Source: Nitrospinaceae bacterium UBA7883 (GTDB lineage: Bacteria > Nitrospinota_A > UBA7883). From it: a stretch of DNA of 64,000 nt. Under the pieces are notes generated by a model. It ran no database searches. It saw only the letters and a list, made by a program, of their open reading frames with translations, and had not been told where the DNA came from. The DNA lies in assembly GCA_002500605.1 (NCBI GenBank), contig DLRR01000002.1:118526-182525 (forward strand), given 5' to 3'. Position 1 is the first letter of the stretch; each line of letters opens with the position of its first letter. Position numbers and translations under genes: made by a program. Below, in pieces: positions 1 to 8,474 of the stretch.

Positions 1-500
1 AAGGGAGTCGACGCACAGCTGTTGCAAAACATCCAGTTGTGATCCCCCCCATCCTGCTAAGGGATCGGGGGGGATCATTTTTTAAGATCAATGATTATAG
101 GGAAGGGCCAACCCTAGTTGAATTTATTTATACAGGTTGTCAGACTACCTGCGTGGAACTTGGTAATGCTTTCGAGGAAATTTCAGATAGTTTGTCAAAG
201 AGCATGAAAGTTCGCTTGGTTAGCATAAGCATTGACCCAACAGATCAACTTGAAGATCTTCAGCGGTACGCTGAACGATTCAATATACCATCCCACTTGT
301 GGAAAGTTGCTAAAGTTAAAAATCGTAAAGATACTACTTCACTCCTGAATACATTTGGCATAATTGCCATTCCAGATGGCTATGGCGGATATGAGCACAA
401 TGCTGCCATTCATATTGTCGATAGATCGGGAAAGTTAATAAGCATTGTTGACCACGAAGTAGCTCTACTTGCTCTTACAGCAATGCAAGGGGATCAATGA
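1..500 (+). CDS. SCO1/SenC-like copper-binding thioredoxin-fold protein (5' end cut by window)
   Basis: The frame is open to the left edge, so the start and any signal anchor lie outside the window; the GTG at 39 is probably internal. The protein has a thioredoxin-like fold, the family CxxxC motif (TGCQTTC) after a VEFIY strand, and a downstream His in EHNAAIHIVDRSG where SCO proteins carry their third copper ligand. SCO proteins bring copper, or act as thiol oxidoreductases, for terminal oxidase and some other cuproenzyme assembly outside the inner membrane. It overlaps the next gene by 4 bases, so the two are probably translated together. No oxidase gene is visible, so the client is unknown. 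Confidence 0.75.
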   Translation, partial: GSRRTAVAKHPVVIPPILLRDRGGSFFKINDYREGPTLVEFIYTGCQTTCVELGNAFEEISDSLSKSMKVRLVSISIDPTDQLEDLQRYAERFNIPSHLWKVAKVKNRKDTTSLLNTFGIIAIPDGYGGYEHNAAIHIVDRSGKLISIVDHEVALLALTAMQGDQ

Positions 501-1045
501 AATACGGGGTTATTTTGTGGGGATTTCTGGCGTTACCCTCAATGCGTTATTACCTCGAGCTTAACTTAACAACTCACATGCTAGTGCAAATCCCACTCCT
601 GGTTACGTCTGGTTGGTTGGTTGGGAGAAAGCTAACTAGCTCGTATTTCGAAAAAATTAACAGAAACGGTATTCCAGGGCTACTTGTTGGACTATTCACT
701 CTTTTGTTTTGGATGATTCCCCGCTGGCTTGATGCATCACTAACAAATCCATTTTGGGAAGCGGTTAAATTTATAACAATTCCTGGATTAGTGGGAGTTC
801 CATTGGGGGCTAGCTGGTTTTTGCTCAAACCAATTGCCCGTGGTTTTGTCTGGGCAAACGGAATTTCAATGCTTTTGATTCTAGGATGGCTGTATTTAGA
901 GGCGCCGATGCGGGTATGTAACAACTACCTTGTAAACCAACAAGAGTACTTCGCTTACAATACTTTTGGAATAGCTATTGCGATCGCCGTCTACTGGGTA
1001 TCCGTAGCTTTCTATGGCGACTGGAAAAATGCAGGGAAAAGGTAG
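497..1045 (+). CDS. Multi-pass membrane protein of unknown function
   Basis: A 182-residue protein with about five or six hydrophobic segments separated by short polar loops, including a GWLVGR turn near residue 40 and Trp-rich helices. Its ATG overlaps the stop of the SCO-like gene (ATGA), so it is probably co-translated with it and may work in the same copper or oxidase-assembly process. I do not recognise the family with confidence. The size and topology are loosely reminiscent of CtaG/caa3-assembly membrane proteins, but no diagnostic motif supports this. Confidence 0.6.
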   Translation: MKYGVILWGFLALPSMRYYLELNLTTHMLVQIPLLVTSGWLVGRKLTSSYFEKINRNGIPGLLVGLFTLLFWMIPRWLDASLTNPFWEAVKFITIPGLVGVPLGASWFLLKPIARGFVWANGISMLLILGWLYLEAPMRVCNNYLVNQQEYFAYNTFGIAIAIAVYWVSVAFYGDWKNAGKR

Positions 1046-1059
1046 GGTGCAGATTAACT

Positions 1060-1081
1060 AGAATGTTGGTAAAACCATTCT
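1060..1081 (+). terminator. Weak stem-loop after the SCO/membrane gene pair
   Basis: The six-base arms AGAATG and CATTCT enclose a ten-base loop just after the stop of the membrane protein gene. The tract that follows is only moderately T-rich, so this is at best a weak terminator. Confidence 0.25.
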
Positions 1082-1178
1082 TTATCAACCAAGTGCCGTT
1101 ATCGAAGTAGCGATGGAGTTCGCATTCAATTGTTGTAATGGGTATCAAAAGAAAATAGAACTAACTGGAGTTTAAAAG

Positions 1179-1952
1179 ATGTATAGCAACACAATTGACC
1201 AGTTGTCTGAACTGGCATCCAAAAAAGCCATGCTGATTCGTAGATCACCATTAGGCTTCTTTATTGGTTCCATGATGGCTGGTGCCTATGTCGGTTTTGG
1301 GATCATCCTTGTATTTAGTATTGCAGCCGGGCTGGATCCTAGCGTACAAAAACCTGCTATGGGAGTGAGCTTTGGCGTTGCTCTAACACTAGTAGTCTTT
1401 GCAGGAGCTGAGCTCTTCACAGGTCACACCATGTATATGACATTGGGGTGGCTTACCAAACAAACTAGCGCAAAAGATCTTGCGGCAAGTTGGTCTTTAA
1501 CTTGGTTGGGCAACCTTGCGGGAGCATTTACTCTTGCATTTATTTTCTACCTTGGTGGCGGCGGGGTTCTATTGAATGCTGGAAGTGACCTTCTGTATGG
1601 TATTACTGATGCCAAGATGAATGGTTCTGCTATTTCTCTTCTGGCAAAAGGAATTCTGTGTAACTGGCTTGTTTGTCTTGCCCTTTGGATGGCGGCCAGG
1701 ACTACTAATGACACAGCTAAATGCATTGTAATATTCTGGGCGCTTTACGCTTTTATTGCCTCAGGATTTGAACACAGTGTAGCTAATATGACCCTTTTCT
1801 GTATTGCACTACTCGGCAATCATCCTGAAACAATCAGCATTGCAGGCATGGGACACAACCTTCTATGGGTTACTATTGGGAATATCATTAGCGGTTCTCT
1901 TTTTATGGCTACCGCTTACTGGTACGCAACAATAGCTCCGGCAAAAAGTTAG
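1179..1952 (+). CDS. nirC: Nitrite channel NirC, formate/nitrite transporter family
   Basis: A 257-residue FNT-family channel with six predicted membrane helices and a short N-terminal cytoplasmic helix. It matches NirC more than FocA: GAYVGFGIIL in helix 1, AGAELFTGHTM at the pore loop, CNWLVCLALWMA around the second pore His/Asn region, and GFEHSVANMTLF followed by GHNLLWVTIGN near the C-terminus. NirC moves nitrite (and related anions) across the inner membrane, with a proton in some conditions. The ATG follows a CTGGAG ribosome site eight bases upstream. No nitrite reductase gene lies in the window, so the flow direction cannot be inferred. Confidence 0.92.
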   Translation: MYSNTIDQLSELASKKAMLIRRSPLGFFIGSMMAGAYVGFGIILVFSIAAGLDPSVQKPAMGVSFGVALTLVVFAGAELFTGHTMYMTLGWLTKQTSAKDLAASWSLTWLGNLAGAFTLAFIFYLGGGGVLLNAGSDLLYGITDAKMNGSAISLLAKGILCNWLVCLALWMAARTTNDTAKCIVIFWALYAFIASGFEHSVANMTLFCIALLGNHPETISIAGMGHNLLWVTIGNIISGSLFMATAYWYATIAPAKS

Positions 1953-2026
1953 GCAGACTTTATTTATTAACTGTTAGTATTACTACTCAAAAAGACGGAT
2001 TCTTCGTTAATTGCTTAAGGAATAGA

Positions 2027-2043
2027 GGGGTCACTTTAACCCC
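2027..2043. other. Short GGGGT/ACCCC hairpin between nirC and the antiporter gene
   Basis: A five-base perfect inverted repeat (GGGGT, loop CACTTTA, ACCCC) lies about 35 bases before the antiporter start. It lacks a T-run on either strand. It could be a leader hairpin or chance. Confidence 0.25.
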
Positions 2044-2079
2044 AAAAAGTCATGTGCGCAAAGGGTTTTTCTTGAAAAA

Positions 2080-3048
2080 ATGATAGTTAACACTGTTCTA
2101 TTAATTGCTGGCCTTCTAATGCTTTACTATGGAGCCGAATGGTTAGTAAAGGGTTCTGCTAGTGCGGCAATTATCCTTGGCATAAAACCAGTTATTATAG
2201 GCTTAACGGTAATAGCTGTGGGTACCAGCACGCCAGAACTTATTACTTGTCTGATCGCTGCATACCGTGACTCTAACGATATTGCCATTGGCAATATCAT
2301 CGGCTCAAACATAGCGAATATTGGTTTAGTTCTAGGGTTTGCCTCCCTATTAGCCCCCATAGGCGGTCAGTGGAGAAAAACCACACCCGGGCTATCAATC
2401 ATGTTGTTATTTACATGCCTCTTCATTGCCCTTTGTATGGACAAAAGTATTTCGCGCATTGATGGAGTTATCCTTTTTGTTCCATTTGTAACATTTCTTG
2501 TATACACAACTAAATTAGCAAGCAACCAAAAAAAAGAAAACTTGATTTCGAATTCTCCATCTGATCAAATCTTAGATAAAAGCTATTCAGCCAAGAACGT
2601 AATCCCTCTTACCTTGTTCGGAACCTTATGCCTTGTAACCGGTGCTTACCTGCTCGTAGAGTCAGCTACCGAAATGGCAAGATATTTTGGGGTTAGTGAA
2701 CTCATTATTGGTATAACCATAGTTGCAATAGGCACTAGCCTCCCAGAACTTGCCACCACTATAGTGGCGGCATTTCGGGGTCATGCAGAACTAGCTTTTG
2801 GAAATATTGTTGGTTCAAACATTTTCAATATCGGGATGGTTCTAGGCATCACTGCGATGTTAAAACCTTTAACCGCTGATCTTTCAATAATTTGGATAGA
2901 GGTTGCGGCACTTTTGTTTTTCACTCTGGCCATGGCCCCTATGAAGTGGAGCGGCAAAATAGGTAGACCTTTGGGCACATTTTTGCTGGTTGCTTATTTG
3001 GGGTTCATTCTTTGGCTTGGACTTTTGAAGGCATCGACCGGGGCATGA
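2080..3048 (+). CDS. Calcium/sodium antiporter, CaCA family (YrbG-like)
   Basis: A 322-residue inner-membrane exchanger with the two inverted alpha repeats that define the family. The first holds GTSTPELITCL followed by GNIIGSNIANIG; the second holds GTSLPELATTI followed by GNIVGSNIFNIG. The Glu and Asn residues in these motifs form the cation site in characterised members. The halves are joined by a charged stretch near residues 150-165. The usual role is Na+/Ca2+ or H+/Ca2+ exchange. It is probably its own unit, with 127 bases after nirC and two hairpins downstream. Confidence 0.92.
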   Translation: MIVNTVLLIAGLLMLYYGAEWLVKGSASAAIILGIKPVIIGLTVIAVGTSTPELITCLIAAYRDSNDIAIGNIIGSNIANIGLVLGFASLLAPIGGQWRKTTPGLSIMLLFTCLFIALCMDKSISRIDGVILFVPFVTFLVYTTKLASNQKKENLISNSPSDQILDKSYSAKNVIPLTLFGTLCLVTGAYLLVESATEMARYFGVSELIIGITIVAIGTSLPELATTIVAAFRGHAELAFGNIVGSNIFNIGMVLGITAMLKPLTADLSIIWIEVAALLFFTLAMAPMKWSGKIGRPLGTFLLVAYLGFILWLGLLKASTGA

Positions 3049-3062
3049 TATTTGATCCTCAT

Positions 3063-3121
3063 ATTTTGTTCACGAGGGAACAAAATTAAAACCCCCGGCT
3101 TCCCCACTCATTATAGTGGGG
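3063..3121 (+). terminator. Two tandem hairpins between convergent genes
   Basis: Hairpin one has nine-base perfect arms ATTTTGTTC / GAACAAAAT (3063-3071, 3078-3086). Hairpin two has CCCCACT / AGTGGGG (3102-3108, 3115-3121). They lie between the convergent antiporter and Spy-like genes and could end transcription from either side. Neither has a classic uninterrupted T-run. Confidence 0.5.
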
Positions 3122-3183
3122 TAGAATAGTAAAACGCTGGCTATGGATCAGAACCGGCCTGTAGAACTTGGTTTTAAAAAGTA

Positions 3184-3645
3184 TCAGCGATAAGACGAAC
3201 CACCGTAATGTTTGCCCGGTCTAGACCTTTCGTTACCCCTTCTGCCCTCACCAATAAACGAGCCGCCCATCCGCTCTTGCATTTTCTTCTTTTGCTCTGG
3301 GGTAAGTATTTGGCTGATCTTAACTTGAGAGCGCAATCTATGGGTTGCCATCTCTGCCTCAATTTCCGCTATCTCTTTGATCAGCTTATCCAGTTTGGCG
3401 CTGTTCGGCTTTTCGTTTTGAAGCTCGTCATGGAAATCAACCCGTTTAAGGTCCAACTCGCTCTTTGTTTTAATCCTGTGCCTATACATTTCTTTGCGAA
3501 CAGATCGCATCTTATCCATCTGTTCTGAGCTTAGGTTTAGCTCTTTAATCATACTCTGACCCGAAGGCCCTCTTTGCCCCCGCTCGGCCACGGCCGTGAC
3601 CGGAATCATCATGGAAAACGCTAAGATTATTGCCAGTTTACGCAT
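3184..3645 (-). CDS. Spy/CpxP/ZraP-like periplasmic stress protein
   Basis: A signal peptide (MRKLAIILAFSMMIPVTAVA) is followed by a highly charged all-alpha protein with two LTxxQ-type motifs: LNLSSEQMDKM near residue 38 and ILTPEQKKKM near residue 108. The family comprises periplasmic chaperones or metal sensors (Spy, CpxP, ZraP, CnrX). The ATG at 3645 is preferred because GGAGG sits five bases upstream; an in-frame ATG four codons earlier overlaps that ribosome site. The tail is rich in Gly, Arg and Ser. It is the third gene after an ECF sigma and its anti-sigma, so it is probably an output or sensor of that envelope-stress module. Confidence 0.8.
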   Translation of the reverse strand: MRKLAIILAFSMMIPVTAVAERGQRGPSGQSMIKELNLSSEQMDKMRSVRKEMYRHRIKTKSELDLKRVDFHDELQNEKPNSAKLDKLIKEIAEIEAEMATHRLRSQVKISQILTPEQKKKMQERMGGSFIGEGRRGNERSRPGKHYGGSSYR

Positions 3646-4069
3646 TTTTACCTCCATTTATCCAGTAAATCTCCATGAGGTTTGAGGATACAAAGTCGTT
3701 CACTTCTTCCTCTTCGTGAGATAACTGGACGTTATTATCCAAGTTGTAATTGAAGACGGTATCGATGGTTTCGCGTATAAATTTTTCTGTGTTTGTCGTC
3801 ATTACCGCTTCTAATTGCTCATTCCCTTGGCGAATCACGGTCGTCACGTTTAGATTTACATAGACCATGGCAATTAGTGCAGCAGCCGTTAATGGCAAAA
3901 AGATCTTTCTGGCGATAATCACCTGCCATATATAATCTATTATCGTAGGCTGAACCTCTTCTGGTTTGTACTCCTGTGGTGTAGTAGCCACAGCCTTTAC
4001 CACATTTTTTTGCAGCGAATCTGGTGGTTGTAGTCTTTTGATAGTATTGATTATGCCGTCAACATCCAT
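3638..4069 (-). CDS. Probable membrane anti-sigma factor
   Basis: About 143 residues with an N-terminal cytoplasmic region, one central membrane helix (IFLPLTAAALIAMVYVNL) and a C-terminal extracytoplasmic domain rich in Glu and Asn. The ATG at 4069 lies nine bases after a GGAGG inside the end of the sigma gene, and the genes overlap, which is typical for a sigma/anti-sigma pair. No zinc HxxxCxxC motif is visible, so it is not a ZAS-type anti-sigma. Function is inferred from position and topology, not recognised homology. It overlaps the Spy-like gene start by eight bases. Confidence 0.7.
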   Translation of the reverse strand: MDVDGIINTIKRLQPPDSLQKNVVKAVATTPQEYKPEEVQPTIIDYIWQVIIARKIFLPLTAAALIAMVYVNLNVTTVIRQGNEQLEAVMTTNTEKFIRETIDTVFNYNLDNNVQLSHEEEEVNDFVSSNLMEIYWINGGKNA

Positions 4070-4697
4070 GTCTGCATTCCTCCATATCAATTGCCACTTT
4101 TTTTAAGTCATCCTTTGCCCTTGAAATTCGTGATCGCACAGTACCAATAGGAGTCAGCGTAACCTCAGAAATATCTTCATAACTCAAGCCTTCTATTTCA
4201 CGTAAAATAATTGCTATTCTTCTCTCCGGCACAAGATGTGAGAGAATTTTGGCCAATGTTTTCTCAGCATCCATAATATTTATCGCCTCTTCAGGGTTTT
4301 CATTCGCCAACAAATGATTCTCAATGTTCTTCAACATTTTTTCATCTGAATATTGAAGTTCAAAGCGGTTTGACTTTATCCAGTTAAGTGTTTTATTTAC
4401 TACAATTCTGTATAACCATGTGCGAAAGGCTGATCTTCCTTCAAACTTTGGAAGTGCGATCCAAACTGAAACAAATACATCTTGGGAAATATCCTCGGCT
4501 ATGTCTGAGTTATATGTCATTCTATATGTTACATTCCAAACGAAACTCTCGTACCGGTCGAATAGCCCTGCAAATGCCTTCTGGTCGCCTGAAGCGGCCA
4601 TTTTAACTAGCTGAGCATCGCTTATTTTTTCCACCATGTCTGCTAAAGTGTCTTTCCTGTTCATTCCAGTGGTCATATAAATGGTCGATGTGTTCAC
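4059..4697 (-). CDS. ECF-type RNA polymerase sigma factor (RpoE-like)
   Basis: It has region 2 (FAGLFDRYESFVWNVTYRM, then AEDISQDVFVSVW and the FRTWLYRIVVNKTLNW core/-10 segment) and region 4 (LSYEDISEVTLTPIGTVRSR, a helix-turn-helix for the -35 element). Region 3 is absent, as in ECF sigmas. The first codon is a GTG at 4697; ATGs at 4676 and 4664 are alternative starts. With the overlapping membrane anti-sigma and the Spy-like protein it forms a compact envelope-signal module. ECF operons usually drive themselves from the divergent upstream region, but I could not pick an unambiguous ECF promoter there. Confidence 0.9.
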   Translation of the reverse strand: MNTSTIYMTTGMNRKDTLADMVEKISDAQLVKMAASGDQKAFAGLFDRYESFVWNVTYRMTYNSDIAEDISQDVFVSVWIALPKFEGRSAFRTWLYRIVVNKTLNWIKSNRFELQYSDEKMLKNIENHLLANENPEEAINIMDAEKTLAKILSHLVPERRIAIILREIEGLSYEDISEVTLTPIGTVRSRISRAKDDLKKVAIDMEECRHGC

Positions 4698-4997
4698 ATG
4701 CTATAAACCGTAGAACATTTGGAATGCAGACCACCTGAATTTATTAACATTTTGGCTTTTACCATCCCTTACCAGTTATTGCATGGTACCCCAATTCCCC
4801 GAAAAGTCTGAAACCACAGCAAAAATTCAGTCGCTACTATCAATTTACCTATTCATACTACTAATGGTAAAAACCATTTATTTTGTTTTGTGTTAAATAT
4901 ATGACAATATAGAATCAAAAAAGTTCCCGCCTCATCAATATTTATGTGAAAAGAGAAGAGAATATAATCAAGTTAAACCAAGAGCAGAGAACCAAGT
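4698..4997. other. Divergent intergenic region between sigma gene and selenoprotein gene
   Basis: 300 AT-rich bases without a gene that must carry both promoters. The clearest structure is a six-base perfect hairpin AATGGT-AAAA-ACCATT at 4863-4878 followed by a T-rich tract, pointing along the plus strand although no plus-strand gene lies before it. It could be an operator or leader element. Confidence 0.5.
4888..4915 (+). promoter_or_regulatory. Candidate sigma-70 promoter for the selenoprotein gene
   Basis: TTGTGT (4888-4893) and TAGAAT (4910-4915) are separated by 16 bases, about 80 bases before the selenoprotein ATG. Four of six -35 and five of six -10 bases match consensus. Prediction only. 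Confidence 0.3.
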
Positions 4998-5795
4998 ATG
5001 AGTAAAACTGCCAACTTAAAAACCAAGCTTAGAGCATGGCTATACACAAGGTTTCCCTTTCTTGCTCATAAAGCGGCAGCCAAAATTAGGCCATTTTCGT
5101 TTGAAAATACTCCTTGGGCACCTATCGTCAAACCGTTGTCTGAGATCAAAGTATCCATTGTTACCACTTCAGGTGTGCATTTAAACAGCGATTTGCCCTT
5201 TAACATGGAAGATGAGACTGGAGATCCATCATACAGAATAGTTCCATCTGACGCTGACATATCCACGCTTACTATTACACACAATTACTACAACCATTCT
5301 GACGCCGATCGAGACATCAACATAGTATTCCCCATTGAACGAATGCGCGAATATGTAGACGAAGGCCGGATAGGTTCACTGGCTAACCAGCATTATGGGA
5401 TGATGGGACATATTCGGGAGAACCACTTGGGTGAGTACATGAATAAATGGTTGCCAGAAGTCGCAAAAATGATGAAAGAAGACAGCGTTGATTGTGCCTT
5501 AATCACCCCTGGTTGAGGTTTGTGCAACCGGTCCGGAGGATTGGCACAAAGGGTTTTGGAAGCAAACGGTATCGCAACAGTTGGGATCTCAATAGAAAAA
5601 AAATTTACTGAAGAGGTAAAACCACCTCGCACGGTTTTCCTCAAATGGCCCTACGGGCATCCTTTGGGAGAACCGGGTGCTATAAAACAACAGAGGGCAG
5701 TACTAGATGTGGCCTTCAGGATGCTGGAAACATGTGAAACTCCTGGAGAAATCATCGAACCAGGATATGCGTGGAAACGCCACAAATACGAGTAA
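4998..5795 (+). CDS. GrdB/PrdB-like selenoprotein, Sec encoded by in-frame UGA (5514-5516)
   Basis: Read through the UGA, this is a 265-residue protein related to selenoprotein B of the glycine/sarcosine/betaine reductase family. The UGA falls where relatives carry a redox Cys or Sec: LITPG-U-GLCNRSGG, giving a UxxC motif at residues 173-176. The rest is typical of the family: VDCALITPG before it, ANGIATVGIS and FLKWPYGHPLGEPG after it. Without readthrough the protein would end just before its redox centre. A hairpin directly after the UGA supports Sec insertion. Substrate unknown: the classic reductase partners (GrdA, GrdC, GrdD) are not nearby. selA/B/C/D are not in the window and must lie elsewhere. 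Confidence 0.85.
5514..5550 (+). promoter_or_regulatory. UGA codon plus bacterial SECIS-like hairpin
   Basis: Two bases after the UGA, perfect seven-base arms TTTGTGC (5519-5525) and GCACAAA (5544-5550) enclose a small inner stem (AACC with GG-A-UU, bulged A) and an apical loop containing GGUC. The apical GU lies 18-19 bases from the U of the UGA. Layout and loop resemble the SelB-binding element of bacterial formate dehydrogenase mRNA. Seen by inspection, not computed. Confidence 0.75.
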
Positions 5796-5842
5796 TGAGC
5801 TTTAAATTCCATGCTAATACAAAAAGTAGCGCCAGTTATTAG

Positions 5843-7039
5843 CTAAGATTTTTGGCTAATCCCACAGCCCTTGTAAACCTCACGAAACCCTAATAGCGCC
5901 CGTTCGCATACATCCGTACTGAGACAAAATGCTACCCGGAAATAACCAGCTCTACCAAAACCTTTCCCCGGAACCACCAGAATATTCTTTTCCTTCAACG
6001 CTTCGGTAAATTTCTCATCGTCAGAATCAGGAGATTTTGGGAACAGGTAGAACCCGCCTTTTGGACTAATAACATTGTACCCAATATCCGATAAACCATT
6101 TACAAGGATATCACGGTTCTTCTTGTATATGGACATATCACACTCTTCAGCCTGAAGTTCGGCCACAAGCCTTTGGAAAAGAGCCGGAGCGTTTACAAAT
6201 CCAAGTATCCTGTTAGTCAAAACCATAGCGTTTATTAATGCCTCGGCATGTTGATCTTTTGGATTAACGGCAACGTACCCAATACGTTCACCTGGCAAGT
6301 TTAGATCCTTGGAGTGAGAGGTAACCACCATGGACTGATCATAATAACCAAAGACCCAAGGAACTTTTACTCCGTCATATAAAAGTTTCCTATATGGTTC
6401 GTCCATAATCAAAAAAATCGGCCTGTTATGCTCGCTAGACTTTTCCCTAAGTATTTCCCCAAGCTGTGCTAGGGCCTCTTCAGGATAAACAGCACCACTT
6501 GGGTTATTAGGTGAGTTTAATAGCACAGCTCTGGTTTTTGGGCCAATGGCTTCTTTTATTTTCTCTGGTATCAGTTGGAAGTGCTCATCTGTCTCCACTA
6601 CTATTGCCCTGGCTCGATGATTTGCAGTATAGAAAATGTACTCAGCAAAGTAAGGAGCCGTTATGATAACATCATCGTCAGGATCACATATGGCTCTTAG
6701 GATGACGTTAAGCCCTCCGCCCGCCCCAACTGTCATTATCAAGTGGTTAGGAGTAAAACTTTGGTCTGTTTCGATTCTAAGATGTTCTGCGATCTTTTCT
6801 CTTACCCAGGGGAAACCAGCATTTTGCATGTATTTGTGGGTGCCAGATGCATCGTCTAATACTAACTCACGTAACCGATTAATAACACGGTGTGAGGGTT
6901 CTTGGAAAGGGTTGCCCAGTGTAAAGTCGCACACCGCTTCATCACCCAGTCTGGCCTTCATCATGGCTCCCTCATCGAACATCTTCCTGATCCATGAGGA
7001 CTTTTCAATCATTTCCGCAATTTCTTTAGCGATTGGCAT
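5843..7039 (-). CDS. PLP-dependent class I/II aminotransferase
   Basis: About 398 residues with fold-type I aminotransferase motifs: LNSPNNPSGAVY (substrate/cofactor loop), MDEPYRKL (Asp pairing with the pyridine N), SHSKDLNLPGERIGY (the Lys binding PLP) and a C-terminal YFRVAFCLS with the carboxylate-binding Arg. The start at 7039 follows GGAGG by four bases; an in-frame ATG ten codons earlier reads through that ribosome site. Substrate cannot be told from sequence; aspartate, alanine or an aromatic amino acid are all possible. It follows the cation-efflux gene on the same strand with 66 bases between, but no functional link is evident. Confidence 0.88.
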   Translation of the reverse strand: MPIAKEIAEMIEKSSWIRKMFDEGAMMKARLGDEAVCDFTLGNPFQEPSHRVINRLRELVLDDASGTHKYMQNAGFPWVREKIAEHLRIETDQSFTPNHLIMTVGAGGGLNVILRAICDPDDDVIITAPYFAEYIFYTANHRARAIVVETDEHFQLIPEKIKEAIGPKTRAVLLNSPNNPSGAVYPEEALAQLGEILREKSSEHNRPIFLIMDEPYRKLLYDGVKVPWVFGYYDQSMVVTSHSKDLNLPGERIGYVAVNPKDQHAEALINAMVLTNRILGFVNAPALFQRLVAELQAEECDMSIYKKNRDILVNGLSDIGYNVISPKGGFYLFPKSPDSDDEKFTEALKEKNILVVPGKGFGRAGYFRVAFCLSTDVCERALLGFREVYKGCGISQKS

Positions 7040-7105
7040 AGGGCCTCCAACTAAATCTTTCATACGCATGACATCTAAGTTAAGCGTTACCTTCCATATG
7101 TTCTT

Positions 7106-8311
7106 TTAATCGAACAACTCATCAGTTAGCTTGAGTCTTATTGCAGCCTGACTAATCTTTGTCTTCGTTTCAAGCTCCTGCCTAAGCCTATTAACAACAT
7201 CCTTACAATGATTTATATCGGCGCTGTTGTTAAGCTCTACGCTAAATTCTATAAGAATTTTTCCGGTTATATAATGTATTACCAAATGTGACACACTCAG
7301 AATCTCTTTGTCCTCTAAGGCAATGCTCATTATTTGGTCTTCTAGTAAAGTGCGATCTAAATTAATGACTTTGTAGTCCATGTCACTCTCTGTATCAGCA
7401 TGGACAAGAACATCAATGGCTCCAGTTAATTTTTTCAGTTGCGAACGAACATTTTCTGAAACGTTGTGAGCTTCGGTTATTGACATATTGCATTGCACTT
7501 CTATGTGCACATCAATGAACTTATCCCCGCCCATTTTTCGTGACCTAAGTTCATGGTAACTAAGCACACCAGGAGTCTGAGAAATAGCTATGCCAATCTC
7601 CTTAAGATCATCTGGTGATAGCGATGTATCCATCAGTTCCTTAAGAGCATTCCAGCATATTTCTCTGCCGACCTCAGCTATAAGCAAAGCTACTACAATA
7701 GCCGCCAATGGGTCTAGTATTGGAAATCCCATCATGGCTCCACTAATTCCCAGAAGAGCAGCTATAGATGACAGGGCATCCGTTCTATGGTGCCAAGCGT
7801 TTGCCATGATGGCTTGGTTGTCGAGTTCTCGCCCTATCCTAGCTGTATATTGGTATAAAGTTTCCTTGAAAACGATCGATAATATCGCAGCCAGCAGGGC
7901 TGGCCAAGTAGGGATACTAATATTTCCTTCAGCAATAGAGTATGTAGTGTCGATCATAATCAGTACGCCGACTAGAACAAGTAATGCGCCTAAAGCAGCT
8001 GCCCCGATGGTCTCCGCTCTACCATGACCGTATGGATGTCCCTCATCAGCCTCCATCTGAGCAACGTGGACTGAAATATAGACCATAAGGTCAGTCACGA
8101 TATCACTTAAAGAGTGGACTGCATCAGCAATCATAGCTGCCGATCCGCCTGCAATGCCAGCAATGAATTTACCTGCGGAAAGTCCCGAATTTACAAATAA
8201 GCCCAAAATGGTGACTTTTTTAGCTGCAGACCCACGGCCATCCTTATCCAGCTTTGGCTTATTAATATGATCGTACAACAAACTACCTCGAAAATTACAG
8301 GATTGTAACAT
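7106..8311 (-). CDS. Cation diffusion facilitator transporter with extended C-terminus
   Basis: A 401-residue inner-membrane metal/H+ antiporter. The N-terminal half has the CDF helices with both metal-site motifs: DAVHSLSDIVTD in helix 2 and HHRTDALSS in helix 5, plus HPYGHGRAE in the loop between. The first cytoplasmic dimerisation domain (roughly residues 205-290) is followed by a further ~100 residues, LLEDQIMSIALEDKE to the end, with the same alternating strand/helix look. The family is usually near 300 residues, so this looks like a doubled regulatory domain. Metal (Zn, Fe, Mn, Co) is not predictable here. Confidence 0.88.
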   Translation of the reverse strand: MLQSCNFRGSLLYDHINKPKLDKDGRGSAAKKVTILGLFVNSGLSAGKFIAGIAGGSAAMIADAVHSLSDIVTDLMVYISVHVAQMEADEGHPYGHGRAETIGAAALGALLVLVGVLIMIDTTYSIAEGNISIPTWPALLAAILSIVFKETLYQYTARIGRELDNQAIMANAWHHRTDALSSIAALLGISGAMMGFPILDPLAAIVVALLIAEVGREICWNALKELMDTSLSPDDLKEIGIAISQTPGVLSYHELRSRKMGGDKFIDVHIEVQCNMSITEAHNVSENVRSQLKKLTGAIDVLVHADTESDMDYKVINLDRTLLEDQIMSIALEDKEILSVSHLVIHYITGKILIEFSVELNNSADINHCKDVVNRLRQELETKTKISQAAIRLKLTDELFD

Positions 8312-8474
8312 ATGTCTTCATGGTAGGAAAAAGTATCAAACACATAGAGGGGGGTATATATGGGGGGCGTAAAATATAGAGCACACCCCTAGTCGAATCG
8401 GGCTTTTGATAATCAGATATGCCAAACGTCAATGCGGAAAGACAAGGTTGATCTGGTTCGCCTGTGCTGGGGAC

